Of a stretch of DNA of 64,000 nt, positions 54,007 through 63,413 are shown piece by piece. Below the pieces are notes generated by a model. It saw only the letters and a list, made by a program, of their open reading frames with translations. It did not search any database and was not told the DNA's origin. Position 1 is the first letter of the stretch. Each line of letters starts with the position of its first letter. The stretch comes from Oscillatoria nigro-viridis PCC 7112 (GTDB lineage Bacteria; Cyanobacteriota; Cyanobacteriia; Cyanobacteriales; Microcoleaceae), in assembly GCF_000317475.1 (NCBI RefSeq), contig NC_019729.1, positions 1,440,501 through 1,504,500 of the forward strand. Reading direction: 5' to 3'. Position numbers and translations under genes: made by a program.

Positions 54007-55671
54007 CTATTCTTGAGTAACGGCAGCCTCTGGTATCGCTTTAGAGGTGTTGTAGTTATAAGGTGGCTCATTGACAACAGGAATTTCCTCAAAGTTCTCC
54101 CTCGGTGGCGGTGAAGAAGTTTTCCACTCCAATCCTGTAGCGTGCCAGGGATTGTCAGGTGCTTTTTTACCTAATAGCAAAGAACCGACCATATTGGCAA
54201 TAAACGGCAGCGTAGACATCCCCAACAAAAAGCCCCCCAAGCTAGCAACAATATTCCACCCCTGATACTCTGGATTGTAAGAGGAAACACGGCGTACCAT
54301 GCCCTGTAAACCCAATGGGTGCATGGAGAAGAAAGTAAGATTAGCGCCGATCAAAGTTAAAAAGAAATGCACTTTTCCCCAGCCTTCCGCGTACATCCGC
54401 CCGGTTATCTTCGGGAACCAGAAGTAAATCGCCGCAAAGATTGCCATTGTGATTGTATTGTGGACGACGTAATGGAAGTGACCTACCACAAAGTAGGTAT
54501 TGTTGACATGAATATCAAACGGTACAGAACTAAGCATGATGCCAGTAATGCCACCGAAAACAAACATGACTACACCTCCCAAGGCAAATAACATCGGGGT
54601 TAAAAGATGCAATCTGCCGTTCCAAACGGTGGCAGTCCAAGCAAATACTTTGACACCAGTAGGCACGCCAACTAACATTGAGGAAACCATAAATAGTATC
54701 CGCATCCAATTGGGTGTAGCACTGGCAAACATATGGTGTACCCAGACAAAGATGCTGACTAAACCAATTCCGAAAGAGGCGATCGCAACCGATCGATAGC
54801 CAAACAAAGGATTGCGAGAAAAGGCGGGTAGAATTTCCGAAAAGATGCCGAAAGCAGGCAGCGCCATCACGTAAACTGCCGGATGGGAGTAGAACCAAAA
54901 TAGGTGCTGATAGATGATTGGGTCGCCATTTTCGAGGGGTTTGAAAAAATTTGTGCCAAAAGTGAGGTCGAAAAATAACAGGACGATCGCGCCCGTCAGG
55001 GAAGGTAAACAAATTAGTTGCAACAACTGGGCGCTGAGAACTGTCCAAACGAAAATCGGCATCCGAAAAAACGTCATCCCCGGTGCCCGCATCCAAACAA
55101 TCGTAGTAATAAAGTTGACTCCCCCCATAATCGATGAGATACCCAGAAGCATTACACTCAGTATCCAAATTGATTCGCCGTTGATGGGATAACCGGTTGG
55201 GTTTTGGAGGCTGATTGGCGGGTAAGACCACCAGCCAGCTTGGGGAGGCCCACCTTGTACTAAAAAGCTCGATAGTAGCAGGATACCGGCTGGGGGAATT
55301 ATCCAAAAAGCGATCGCATTCAGAACCGGAAACGCCATGTCTTTTGCCCCGATCGTCAACGGCACTAAGTAGTTGGCAAGGCCAGCATTGAATGGGATAA
55401 TCCACAGGAAAATCATCACCGTGCCGTGCAAGGTGAATAAGCCATTATATAAAGAGCGATCGACCAAATCTGATTCGGGAGTAAGCAGTTCGCCGCGAAT
55501 AATCATCGCGAATAGTCCACCAATCAAAAAGAAAATGAAGGTCGTCACCATGTACTGAACACCAATCACTTTATGGTCGGTGCTAAAGCTGAAATACTCC
55601 CGCCAGTTGGTATCAGGTTCGCTGTTGCGATTTTCGGAGTCGTCAGTAATTTCGATAGAGTTATTTGTCAT
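54007..55671 (-). CDS. ctaD: haem-copper oxidase subunit I (ARTO type)
   Basis: The 554-residue protein has the haem a and CuB ligands of the family: HGTVMIF near the first helices, FWFYSHPAVYVMALPAFG (CuB His and cross-linked Tyr), VWVHHMF, and HFHYVVH. The motif is YSHP rather than GHPEV, the D-channel form of type A2 oxidases. With a subunit II that lacks CuA ligands, this is best called the cyanobacterial alternative respiratory terminal oxidase, probably a quinol oxidase in the plasma membrane. ATG 55,671 is chosen; the longer frame would overlap ctaC. Confidence 0.92.
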   Translation of the reverse strand: MTNNSIEITDDSENRNSEPDTNWREYFSFSTDHKVIGVQYMVTTFIFFLIGGLFAMIIRGELLTPESDLVDRSLYNGLFTLHGTVMIFLWIIPFNAGLANYLVPLTIGAKDMAFPVLNAIAFWIIPPAGILLLSSFLVQGGPPQAGWWSYPPISLQNPTGYPINGESIWILSVMLLGISSIMGGVNFITTIVWMRAPGMTFFRMPIFVWTVLSAQLLQLICLPSLTGAIVLLFFDLTFGTNFFKPLENGDPIIYQHLFWFYSHPAVYVMALPAFGIFSEILPAFSRNPLFGYRSVAIASFGIGLVSIFVWVHHMFASATPNWMRILFMVSSMLVGVPTGVKVFAWTATVWNGRLHLLTPMLFALGGVVMFVFGGITGIMLSSVPFDIHVNNTYFVVGHFHYVVHNTITMAIFAAIYFWFPKITGRMYAEGWGKVHFFLTLIGANLTFFSMHPLGLQGMVRRVSSYNPEYQGWNIVASLGGFLLGMSTLPFIANMVGSLLLGKKAPDNPWHATGLEWKTSSPPPRENFEEIPVVNEPPYNYNTSKAIPEAAVTQE

Positions 55672-55678
55672 ATATTTT

Positions 55679-56464
55679 TTATTTACGGGTAGCAGCTTGA
55701 GAAAGCCATTGACTATAAGCTTCACTTGAATCAACATATACATTTGCCACCATCAAAGCAAAGTCGATGCCGCTGAATTGGGAATCGCGCAGGTGAAATT
55801 TGCCGATTTTAGTTGGTGTTAACACAATGTCAATGTTGCGGTTGGGAATGATATCTTGCTTTAACCGAAATTCAGGTACGTAAAAACCGTGAATCACATC
55901 TTGGGAATGCAAATTTAAGCGGGTACGTTCATTTACTTTTAGGTGTAATTCGTTACTGATAACATTATTTGGGTAGCGGAAAGACCAAACCCATTGTTTA
56001 GCAACAACCTCAATATTTTCAGCCACAGGTTGAGTGTTGTTTTTGACTGTTGCAGCAGCAGCAGGTTCTGCCAATAGGTGCAGATGCACCACTGGTTTTA
56101 GACCCTCAATCTCTAGTTGTTGATAAATGTTGAAACTTTGAAGCGCCAGCCACAACACCAGCACAGTAGGGGCGGCAGTCCAGAGGATTTCCAGCCTCAC
56201 ATCGCTTCTGGCAGGATGACCGTGACTCCAGTCTCCCTTGGGCGCGCGACCGATGAGAATTGAGTATCCGATCGTGCCTGCGATCGCCAAAAAGATGAAC
56301 GTTCCCACGGAGGTTAAAAAGCTAAATATGCGATCGACTCGTTCCGCTTCTGCGGTTGCCTGAACAGGCATCCAAGAGTATGCTTGGTCTCCAATCCAGC
56401 GGGCTATTACCAGAATTACCGCGATAAAAACCATTAATAATAGCGCGTCGAAAATTTTCCTCAT
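55679..56464 (-). CDS. ctaC: oxidase subunit II without CuA ligands (ARTO type)
   Basis: The 261-residue protein has two membrane helices (LLLMVFIAVILVIARWI and FLAIAGTIGYSILIG) and a periplasmic cupredoxin domain (VVAKQWVWSFRYPNNVIS, VIHGFYVPEFRLKQDIIPNR). The CuA signature CxxxC..H..M is missing: the segment reads KFHLRDSQFSGIDFALM, with no cysteine. That is the known hallmark of cyanobacterial ARTO (CtaCII), inferred to take electrons from quinol rather than cytochrome c. AGGGG lies 5 bases before ATG. The gene is followed 7 bp later by ctaD. Confidence 0.93.
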   Translation of the reverse strand: MRKIFDALLLMVFIAVILVIARWIGDQAYSWMPVQATAEAERVDRIFSFLTSVGTFIFLAIAGTIGYSILIGRAPKGDWSHGHPARSDVRLEILWTAAPTVLVLWLALQSFNIYQQLEIEGLKPVVHLHLLAEPAAAATVKNNTQPVAENIEVVAKQWVWSFRYPNNVISNELHLKVNERTRLNLHSQDVIHGFYVPEFRLKQDIIPNRNIDIVLTPTKIGKFHLRDSQFSGIDFALMVANVYVDSSEAYSQWLSQAATRK

Positions 56465-56507
56465 CGCATCCCCTGTAAAATCACTTCTTGTAGTAGCTTT
56501 TTTGGTA

Positions 56508-57113
56508 TCATTTGAGTAGCAAATTGGGATTTTTACCTTGTCGGATTAAGCCTGCAGCCGTATTATGTATCCCGAACTCATCTCCCATCTGCGCTCCTAA
56601 TGTTCCGTGAACAAATAACAGTCCCAACATGGCAATACCCACCAACAAGTAGCTCCACTGCACTTGGATCGTGGCATCTTTGCGCCAACGGTAGCGCTGT
56701 AACCCCCTCCACACGGTCATGGCAACGATCGCTGCTAACAGTAAAATCCCGCCGATACCGTGCAACAGCATCGTTGTACCAGCCCCTAACCCCCAGGCAC
56801 TTTTCATATTTGTGGGTGGGTTTGCCAGCATCATCTCAAAAAAGCCCGCCGCGACAGTAAAAAACGCGATCGCAGCACTAGCTAAAAGATTGTACCAACC
56901 AACATCAAAAAAGCTGGAACGAATAGCAGTCAGAGCCAAAAATTTGAGGATTGGTTTTTCAAACCGGAACAGCGTTCCTGCAATATCAAAAATTATGGCA
57001 ATAATGAATAAACCCAAAGTGAAATGCACTAGCTGCGGATGAATAGGCACTTCGTAGGGTAATCCGTTCGCACCTAGCTTGAACCACAACTGCTCGATAA
57101 GTTGGGAGTTCAT
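56508..57113 (-). CDS. DUF2231 membrane protein
   Basis: This 201-residue protein has four membrane helices and the DUF2231 motif VPIHPQLVHFTLGLFIIAIIFD at 20-41 (HPxLVHFPLGL class), with a second conserved His in TTMLLHGIGGILLL. DUF2231 proteins are suspected redox or haem-associated membrane proteins. The start codon overlaps the upstream stop as ATGA. It is the second gene of the oxidase operon. Confidence 0.88.
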   Translation of the reverse strand: MNSQLIEQLWFKLGANGLPYEVPIHPQLVHFTLGLFIIAIIFDIAGTLFRFEKPILKFLALTAIRSSFFDVGWYNLLASAAIAFFTVAAGFFEMMLANPPTNMKSAWGLGAGTTMLLHGIGGILLLAAIVAMTVWRGLQRYRWRKDATIQVQWSYLLVGIAMLGLLFVHGTLGAQMGDEFGIHNTAAGLIRQGKNPNLLLK

Positions 57114-57607
57114 TGTAAGACTCCATTTTTTGTTGCTTCAACTACTGGCTCTACGTGCAGCCCGTATACCCAAACTAACTGAGTACCTAAATATTGTTGA
57201 AAGCATACTAAACAAATTAAAAATGTTGCTACACCTAGATACGGAACAGGTATCTTCAGCGGATTGCGGGCGCGAATCGCGAATCGCCATGCGGTAATTG
57301 CGACAAGAATTGCCGAAAGCGACCAGCCTGTAATTGTGTGCAAATTCAGTGTCGGCTTGACGGCTTCGTAAGGTTGGGCCAAACCAGCTTCAAACTGACC
57401 AAAGATGACGGCGAGGAAAATACTGACTGAAGCAACAAACATATTCCAGAAACTTACCTCTAACAAACGGTGATTGCGGGTAAAATAGCCCACCACGTCG
57501 CAGAAGAAGGAGAAAAACACCATCGCGATCGCGAAATGAACGATGATGGGATGGAGCGGATCTGGGTAAGGTAGATTCGCGTTATTGAGAGGCAGAGGCA
57601 GAGGCAT
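57110..57607 (-). CDS. DUF2231 membrane protein
   Basis: The 165-residue protein has the DUF2231 start PLHPIIVHFAIAMVFFSFFCDVVG (17-40), four membrane helices, and LNLHTITGWSLSAIL with the conserved second His. It differs enough from its neighbour (56,508-57,113) to be a separate paralogue. As the first gene of the putative oxidase operon it may help assemble or feed the oxidase (inference). Confidence 0.87.
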   Translation of the reverse strand: MPLPLPLNNANLPYPDPLHPIIVHFAIAMVFFSFFCDVVGYFTRNHRLLEVSFWNMFVASVSIFLAVIFGQFEAGLAQPYEAVKPTLNLHTITGWSLSAILVAITAWRFAIRARNPLKIPVPYLGVATFLICLVCFQQYLGTQLVWVYGLHVEPVVEATKNGVLQ

Positions 57608-58122
57608 CGCTTTTTTTACGGGACTTGCTCCCGGCGGAGAGCTGATAGGGATTTCTCTAAATACAGATTGAGACTAATTCTAAACAAACATATCTATCTA
57701 AAGATTGATCTAAGGCGAAAAAACAACCATTCCTTCTAAAGCCATTCGGCTTTCAACTCTCTAAAGTTTTAAGGCGAGCGCTGGTCATATTTTTGACACA
57801 CTAATGACCTAAAATTTCCTATGTACCACATAAAACATTTTTTAAATATTAAAATAATATGTAATTTTATGTTATCGACGAGTGTCAAAAAATTCTACCC
57901 TTAGAAATAGACGCTTAACGCAAGTTGCTAGTTAAATTAATTAGGTGCGTCAGAGCGATAAAATTAGCGATCGTGTCCAATTTTTTGGATATGACGCACC
58001 CTACAAGTTGATTTAACTGTGACAATTGGCTTCCATGCCGATCCTAATAGTTTGAGGATGAGATAAGTCGTTGTTAATTAGGTACAAATTTACTTAAGTA
58101 GGAAACAAGATGAGGAAAAAAT
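57608..58122. other. divergent intergenic region with a 57-bp palindromic element
   Basis: About 515 bp carrying the promoters of the oxidase operon and of the SDR-glucosidase pair. GGTGCGTCA (57,944-57,952) and TGACGCACC (57,992-58,000) are exact inverted repeats around HIP1-like GCGATCG sequence, a MITE-like hairpin. GAGGAA precedes the SDR start codon by 7-8 bases. Confidence 0.6.
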
Positions 58123-58935
58123 ATGAGCTATTCCCCTAATCTTCTTAAAGGTCAAAAAGCACTGGTAACGGGTGCAAGTTCCGGTATTGGTGAAGCGATC
58201 GCCCGTGCTTTGGCTGCATCGGGTGCTTCTGTTTTAGTCAACTACCATTCTGAACAGGAAGCAGCAGAGAAGATTGTCAGCGAGATTAAATCGCTAGGTG
58301 GGGACGCGATCGCCATTGGTGCAAACGTCGCCAAAGAAGAGGAAGTTTTATCGATGTTTGACCAAATGTACCAGCACTTTGGCACGATCGACATCCTCGT
58401 AAACAACGCCGGATTGCAAAAAGACTCAGCCTTTGTAGACATGACTCTCGACCATTGGAATTTGGTGATTGGCGTGAACCTAACCGGACAATTTCTCTGC
58501 GCCCGCGAAGCGGCAAAAGAGTTTCTCAAGCGGGGCGTGAAGCCACATATCTCCAGTGCCGCAGGCAAAATCATTTGTATGAGTTCGGTACACGAGGTAA
58601 TTCCTTGGGCGGGTCACGTCAACTACGCTACCAGTAAGGGCGGCATCCACATGATGATGCAGAGTATTGCCCAAGAACTCGCACCGCACAGGATTCGGGT
58701 CAACAGCATTGCACCCGGTGCTATTAAAACCCCAATTAATAAGGCAGCTTGGGACACGCCAGAAGCTGAGGCAAAATTACTAAAACTCATTCCCGCCAAA
58801 CGGGTTGGAGATGTAACAGACATCGCTAAAGCTGCTGTTTGGCTTGCCTCGGATGACTCAGATTATGTGAATGGTGAAACTTTATTTGTAGACGGCGGCA
58901 TGACTCTGTATCCAGGGTTTGCGACGGGGGGCTAG
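58123..58935 (+). CDS. glucose 1-dehydrogenase-like short-chain dehydrogenase
   Basis: The 270-residue classical SDR has the cofactor motif TGASSGIGEAIA (16-27), NNAG (near 93), the catalytic Ser and YATSK in SSVHEVIPWAGHVNYATSK, and PGAIKTPIN. HEVIPW is typical of Bacillus-type glucose 1-dehydrogenases, so oxidation of glucose or a related sugar is the best guess. It is followed without any gap by the glucosidase gene, suggesting release and oxidation of glucose in one pathway. Confidence 0.9.
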   Translation: MSYSPNLLKGQKALVTGASSGIGEAIARALAASGASVLVNYHSEQEAAEKIVSEIKSLGGDAIAIGANVAKEEEVLSMFDQMYQHFGTIDILVNNAGLQKDSAFVDMTLDHWNLVIGVNLTGQFLCAREAAKEFLKRGVKPHISSAAGKIICMSSVHEVIPWAGHVNYATSKGGIHMMMQSIAQELAPHRIRVNSIAPGAIKTPINKAAWDTPEAEAKLLKLIPAKRVGDVTDIAKAAVWLASDDSDYVNGETLFVDGGMTLYPGFATGG

Positions 58936-61566
58936 ATGAACGCAGAACAGCAACGCTTAGAGGAGAATCGCGAACCGGATAAACCTTGGTATCGTTGGGG
59001 TTCTTACTTGAGCGATCGCCAATGGGGTACAGTGCGAGAAGACTATTCACCTGACGGTTCAGCTTGGGAGTATTTTCCTCACGATCGTGCGCGATCGCGC
59101 GTTTACCGTTGGGGTGAAGATGGACTGGGTGGATGGTGCGATCGCCACAGTCAACTCTGCTTTGGTCTAGCAGTGTGGAACGGGCGCGATCCAATTTTAA
59201 AAGAACGCCTGTTTGGGCTGACCAACGAACAAGGAAATCACGGAGAAGATGTCAAAGAATACTATTTCTACCTAGACAACACGCCTACCCATTCCTATAT
59301 GCGCTGGTTGTACAAGTATCCGCAACAGGAATTTCCCTACACTCAGCTTGTAGAGGAGAACGCCCATCGCCACAAGGATCGACCAGAATTTGAATTATTG
59401 GATACGGGCGTGTTTGACGATAATCGTTATTTCGATGTGGTTGCAGAATACGCCAAAGCCTCTACAGACGATATTTGCATTCGCATCAGCATCACGAATC
59501 GGGGCGCGGAAACTGCCAACATCGACGTGCTACCTACCCTGTGGTTTCGCAATACCTGGATCTGGACGGATAATAAACCGCAGTCACAGCTATCGAAAGT
59601 TGCTGATGGTGTAATTAAGGCGAACACTGAGAAATATGGAGATTATTGGTTATTTTGCGAAGGGAATCATCGGCTTTTATTTACAGAAAATGAAACTAAC
59701 AGCCAACGCCTCTACGGAGTTGCTAATGCCTCGCCTTATGTGAAAGACGCTTTCCACGAGTATGTAATTCACAACAACCAGGATGCAGTGAATCCGAATC
59801 AGGTTGGCACGAAAGCAGCAGCTTGGTATCAATTAGAAATTGGGGCGGGACAGACGAATGTAATTCAACTTCGCTTCACCAACCAATATACTGACACGCC
59901 ATTTAATGCAGCATTTGCCGATACCTTCCGCCAGCGTCAAACCGAGGCAGACGAATTTTACGAAACGCTCACCCCCGGTCTAGATGAGGACTGCCGCAAC
60001 GTTCAACGACAAGCATTTGCCGGACTGCTGTGGAGCAAACAGTTTTACTACTATGATGTCCGTACTTGGCTGCATGGAGATTCAGCGGAACCTACCCCGC
60101 CCAGTCAACGCCTCACTGGGCGTAATGCCCAGTGGTGGACTCTCTACACCGAAGAAATTATTTCCATGCCCGATAAGTGGGAATATCCTTGGTTTGCTGC
60201 CTGGGATTTGGCATTCCACTGCATTGCTTTGGCATTAATTGATGCAAACTTTGCCAAGCAGCAATTACTGTTACTAACTGGCGATCGCACCATGCACCCC
60301 AACGGTCAATTACCCGCTTACGAGTGGGCGTTTGGCGATGTCAATCCTCCGGTACAAGCATGGGCGGCGTGGCGCGTTTACAAAATTGAACAGAAACGAG
60401 TTGGAACGGGCGATCGCAAATTCTTGGAACGAATGTTTCACCGCTTGATGCTCTACTTTACCTGGTGGGTGAACCGCAAAGACCTGCGAGGGCAAAACTT
60501 GTTTCAGGGAGGATTTCTCGGACTAGATAACATCGGGCTATTTGACCGCAGCAAGCCATTACCAACGGGGGGTTATTTAGAACAGGCAGACGGTACGGCA
60601 TGGATGGGTATGTTCTCACTAAATATGCTGGCGATCGCTCTGGAACTGTCCCGTGAGGACGAAACATACAGCGATATGACGTTGAAGTTTTTTGAACACT
60701 TCCTCTACATTGCTAACGCCATTAATCATGTAGGGCCTGAAAAAATTGTCCTCTGGGACGAGGAAGACGGCTTTTATTACGATGCCTTGCACTTACCCAA
60801 CGGAGAGGACGTGCGAATCAAAGTACGGTCAATGGTGGGACTGATACCCCTATTTGCAGTTGATACTATGGAGCCAGATTTGTTAGAAATTGTACCGGGG
60901 TTAAAAGACAAAATTGAGTGGTTTCTCAACAACCGTCCCGAACTAGCAACAAACATTGCTTGTATGACGGTTGAGGGAGAAGGCGCTCGCCGCCTGCTTG
61001 CCATAACCAGCCCCGAAGCCCTGCGCCGTATACTGCGACGATTGTTAGATGAGGATGAATTTCTCTCACCCTACGGTATCCGATCGGTTTCCCGCTATCA
61101 CCAAGATCGTCCCTTTATCTTCGATTGGGATAGCACTCGCTATCAGGTAGACTATGAGCCTGCTGAATCTACTTCTAACCAATTTGGCGGTAACTCTAAT
61201 TGGCGCGGGCCCGTCTGGTTTCCAGTTAACTTTCTACTCATTGAATCTTTGCAAAAGTTCTATCACTACTTAGGTGATGACTTTAAAGTAGAGTGTCCCA
61301 CAGGTTCAGGAGTAATGCTCAATCTCTGGGAGGTGGCGGCTTATTTGGAACAACGAGCGATCGCTATTTTCTTACAGAATCAAGATGGGCAGCGTCCGGT
61401 TTACGGTGGTACTGCAAAATTTCAGCAAGATCCTCACTGGCGCGATTTGATTCTCTTTTACGAATACTTTCACGGCGATAACGGGGCTGGATTGGGCGCA
61501 AGTCACCAAACCGGATGGACAGCACTAATTGCCAAGTTGATTCAGCAGGTAAACGATAAACCATGA
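58936..61566 (+). CDS. GH63-like glucosidase
   Basis: The 876-residue protein matches the long MGH1/GH63-type glucosidases of bacteria: [19 protein letters not shown] and [20 protein letters not shown] at the N terminus, HYDVRTWL-like [30 protein letters not shown], and the C-terminal [18 protein letters not shown] of the (alpha/alpha)6 domain. The substrate (mannosylglycerate, glucosylglycerate or an alpha-glucan) is not determined. The ATG follows the SDR stop codon directly (TAGATG). No signal peptide, so it is cytoplasmic. Confidence 0.9.
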   Translation: MNAEQQRLEENREPDKPWYRWGSYLSDRQWGTVREDYSPDGSAWEYFPHDRARSRVYRWGEDGLGGWCDRHSQLCFGLAVWNGRDPILKERLFGLTNEQGNHGEDVKEYYFYLDNTPTHSYMRWLYKYPQQEFPYTQLVEENAHRHKDRPEFELLDTGVFDDNRYFDVVAEYAKASTDDICIRISITNRGAETANIDVLPTLWFRNTWIWTDNKPQSQLSKVADGVIKANTEKYGDYWLFCEGNHRLLFTENETNSQRLYGVANASPYVKDAFHEYVIHNNQDAVNPNQVGTKAAAWYQLEIGAGQTNVIQLRFTNQYTDTPFNAAFADTFRQRQTEADEFYETLTPGLDEDCRNVQRQAFAGLLWSKQFYYYDVRTWLHGDSAEPTPPSQRLTGRNAQWWTLYTEEIISMPDKWEYPWFAAWDLAFHCIALALIDANFAKQQLLLLTGDRTMHPNGQLPAYEWAFGDVNPPVQAWAAWRVYKIEQKRVGTGDRKFLERMFHRLMLYFTWWVNRKDLRGQNLFQGGFLGLDNIGLFDRSKPLPTGGYLEQADGTAWMGMFSLNMLAIALELSREDETYSDMTLKFFEHFLYIANAINHVGPEKIVLWDEEDGFYYDALHLPNGEDVRIKVRSMVGLIPLFAVDTMEPDLLEIVPGLKDKIEWFLNNRPELATNIACMTVEGEGARRLLAITSPEALRRILRRLLDEDEFLSPYGIRSVSRYHQDRPFIFDWDSTRYQVDYEPAESTSNQFGGNSNWRGPVWFPVNFLLIESLQKFYHYLGDDFKVECPTGSGVMLNLWEVAAYLEQRAIAIFLQNQDGQRPVYGGTAKFQQDPHWRDLILFYEYFHGDNGAGLGASHQTGWTALIAKLIQQVNDKP

Positions 61567-61770
61567 TTCTCTACTCCTAATACCAATTCTTGAAACTATG
61601 ATTATAAATCTCTACCCCCCGGCTGCGCCGTCCCCCCTTGCCAAGGCTACCGCGTACACACAAGTCAAAGTAAACTAGAAAAAGGATTCACAGAGGTATA
61701 AGTTGCTGTACATCTCGGTCGCGCCAAGTGCTGTATATTGAGTAAAGCCGCAACTAAAATCCACCCAGAT

Positions 61771-62550
61771 ATGAAGCCAAAACCAAACAGTACAGAACAA
61801 TCTGCACAGCATGGCACGATCAAAAAGCTGCCAGAAGTTACGATCTTTTTCTGGATTATCAAGTTGCTGACTACGGGAATGGGCGAAACAACTTCAGATT
61901 ACCTAGCCCATGAGCTGAACCCAATTTTTGCGGTCGCTCTGGGGGGAAGTGGATTAGTGATTGCTTTAGCAATACAGTTTTCAGTACGGAAATATATTCC
62001 CTGGGTCTATTGGTTAGCTATTAGTATGGTCGCTATATTCGGAACAATGGCTGCTGATGCTATCCATGTTGTATTAGGTGTTTCGTATCTCCTATCGACT
62101 GTAGGATTTTCCATCGTACTTAGTATTATTTTTGCAGTTTGGTATATGAGCGAGAAGACTTTATCGATTAATCATATTTACACACTTCGCCGCGAGTTAT
62201 TTTACTGGGCAACCGTTATGGCTACATTCGCGCTTGGCACAGCCGCAGGTGATATGACAGCATCAACTTGGGGTTTGGGGTACTTCACATCAGGTGTATT
62301 GTTTGCCTTGTTATTTGCTCTACCAGCGATCGCGTACTGGCGATCGGGACTTAATGAGGTAGGGGCTTTTTGGCTCGCATATATCTTGACTAGACCATTG
62401 GGCGCTTCCTTCGCAGATTGGATCGGTAAATCTCAGGATCTTGGTGGAGTAGGTTTTGGTACGGGGCAGATCAGCATTGTCTTAACTATTCTGATTGTTG
62501 GTTTTGTTGCTTATCTCACATACTCGGGCAAAGACAGTTATAGCAATTAA
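61771..62550 (+). CDS. COG4705 predicted membrane protein
   Basis: The 259-residue product has about eight membrane helices in two related halves, each carrying a conserved acidic-glycine motif (KLLTTGMGETTSDYL and FALGTAAGDMTAS). It is the COG4705 family, an uncharacterised membrane-anchored protein suggested to take part in efflux. I start at ATG 61,771; an in-frame TTG at 61,738 is an alternative. Confidence 0.85.
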   Translation: MKPKPNSTEQSAQHGTIKKLPEVTIFFWIIKLLTTGMGETTSDYLAHELNPIFAVALGGSGLVIALAIQFSVRKYIPWVYWLAISMVAIFGTMAADAIHVVLGVSYLLSTVGFSIVLSIIFAVWYMSEKTLSINHIYTLRRELFYWATVMATFALGTAAGDMTASTWGLGYFTSGVLFALLFALPAIAYWRSGLNEVGAFWLAYILTRPLGASFADWIGKSQDLGGVGFGTGQISIVLTILIVGFVAYLTYSGKDSYSN

Positions 62551-62672
62551 TAAATAACTACTCACTTTAGTTGTCCGCGAGCATATTTTGGCGAATCTGA
62601 GCAGTGATGTACCATCTAGAACACATAGATAATGTTTTTAGTCAACCCGTAAGTCTTAGGAAATTTATTTTT

Positions 62673-63173
62673 ATGACTCATCCTTCATCCCACGGACAAA
62701 TAGAATCGCGATCGAGCGATCGCGAACATCCAATACCCCCGACGATCGACTATTGGCACGTCTGGACTGACGAAGACGGTATCAGCCACCAGTCCCGCTG
62801 CCAAATTCAAGACTTCACTCTCAAGAGCATTTCACCACCTGCCTCTCCTCAGTGGCTCGAACAGATGCAGCAAGTCGGCGCTACCGTCGTCTTTACGGTG
62901 CAACCTGTGGGCTGGATTGGCACTTGGCATGAAAATCCGAAACCCCAGTGGATTATTCCGCTATCGGGACGCTGGTTTGTAGAGACGATGGACGGGCAAC
63001 GAGTAGAAATGGGTGTTGGTGAAATTTCCTTTGGAGAAGACCAGAATACGAAAGCGAACGCGCAGGGACAGAAAGGACATCTTTCTGGCACAGTCGGCGA
63101 TGTGCCCGCAGTTTTGATGATTGTGCAACTTGAAGAAACGCCGACGATCGCGCAGGCTTGCCGCTTTCGATAA
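62673..63173 (+). CDS. cupin-like hypothetical protein
   Basis: The 166-residue protein (ATG 62,673; AGGAAA about 11 bases upstream) has a beta-rich C-terminal half with a cupin-like pattern: WHENPKPQWIIPLSGRWFVE, QRVEMGVGEISFGEDQNTK and GHLSGTVGDVPAVLMIV. The conserved cupin histidines are only partly present. The N-terminal half (YWHVWTDEDGISHQSRCQI) is also seen in cyanobacterial cupins. Function unknown. Confidence 0.75.
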   Translation: MTHPSSHGQIESRSSDREHPIPPTIDYWHVWTDEDGISHQSRCQIQDFTLKSISPPASPQWLEQMQQVGATVVFTVQPVGWIGTWHENPKPQWIIPLSGRWFVETMDGQRVEMGVGEISFGEDQNTKANAQGQKGHLSGTVGDVPAVLMIVQLEETPTIAQACRFR

Positions 63174-63277
63174 GCTCAAAATTTGGCATTGCTGATTCTG
63201 GCGTATGAATCAACTTTTCGCTTTAGTTACAAAACTCACCCTACCGGGGCTTATAGCAATTGGGAAATCTTGAATTC

Positions 63278-63383
63278 CTATCAAATCCGTTAACATCGGA
63301 ATTATTATCTCTCTCTTCTCTTTCTCTGTGTCCTCTGTGCCCTCTGTGGTTTAATCATTCCGATCTAACCGGAATTGATATCA
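63278..63383. repeat. MITE-like element, copy 2
   Basis: Left end TATCAAATCCGTTAACATC-GGAAT (from 63,279), right end ATTCC-GATCTAACCGGAATTGATAT (from 63,357). The ends match copy 1 at 49,664-49,897 and are inverted repeats of each other; the core is different and shorter. Confidence 0.7.
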
Positions 63384-63413
63384 TACCCGTCTTCAGCAAC
63401 GCCCAAAATTATT

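Noticed and set aside
54530..55405. 291-codon minus-strand frame inside ctaD
   Set aside because: It overlaps the conserved oxidase frame completely and has no family resemblance.
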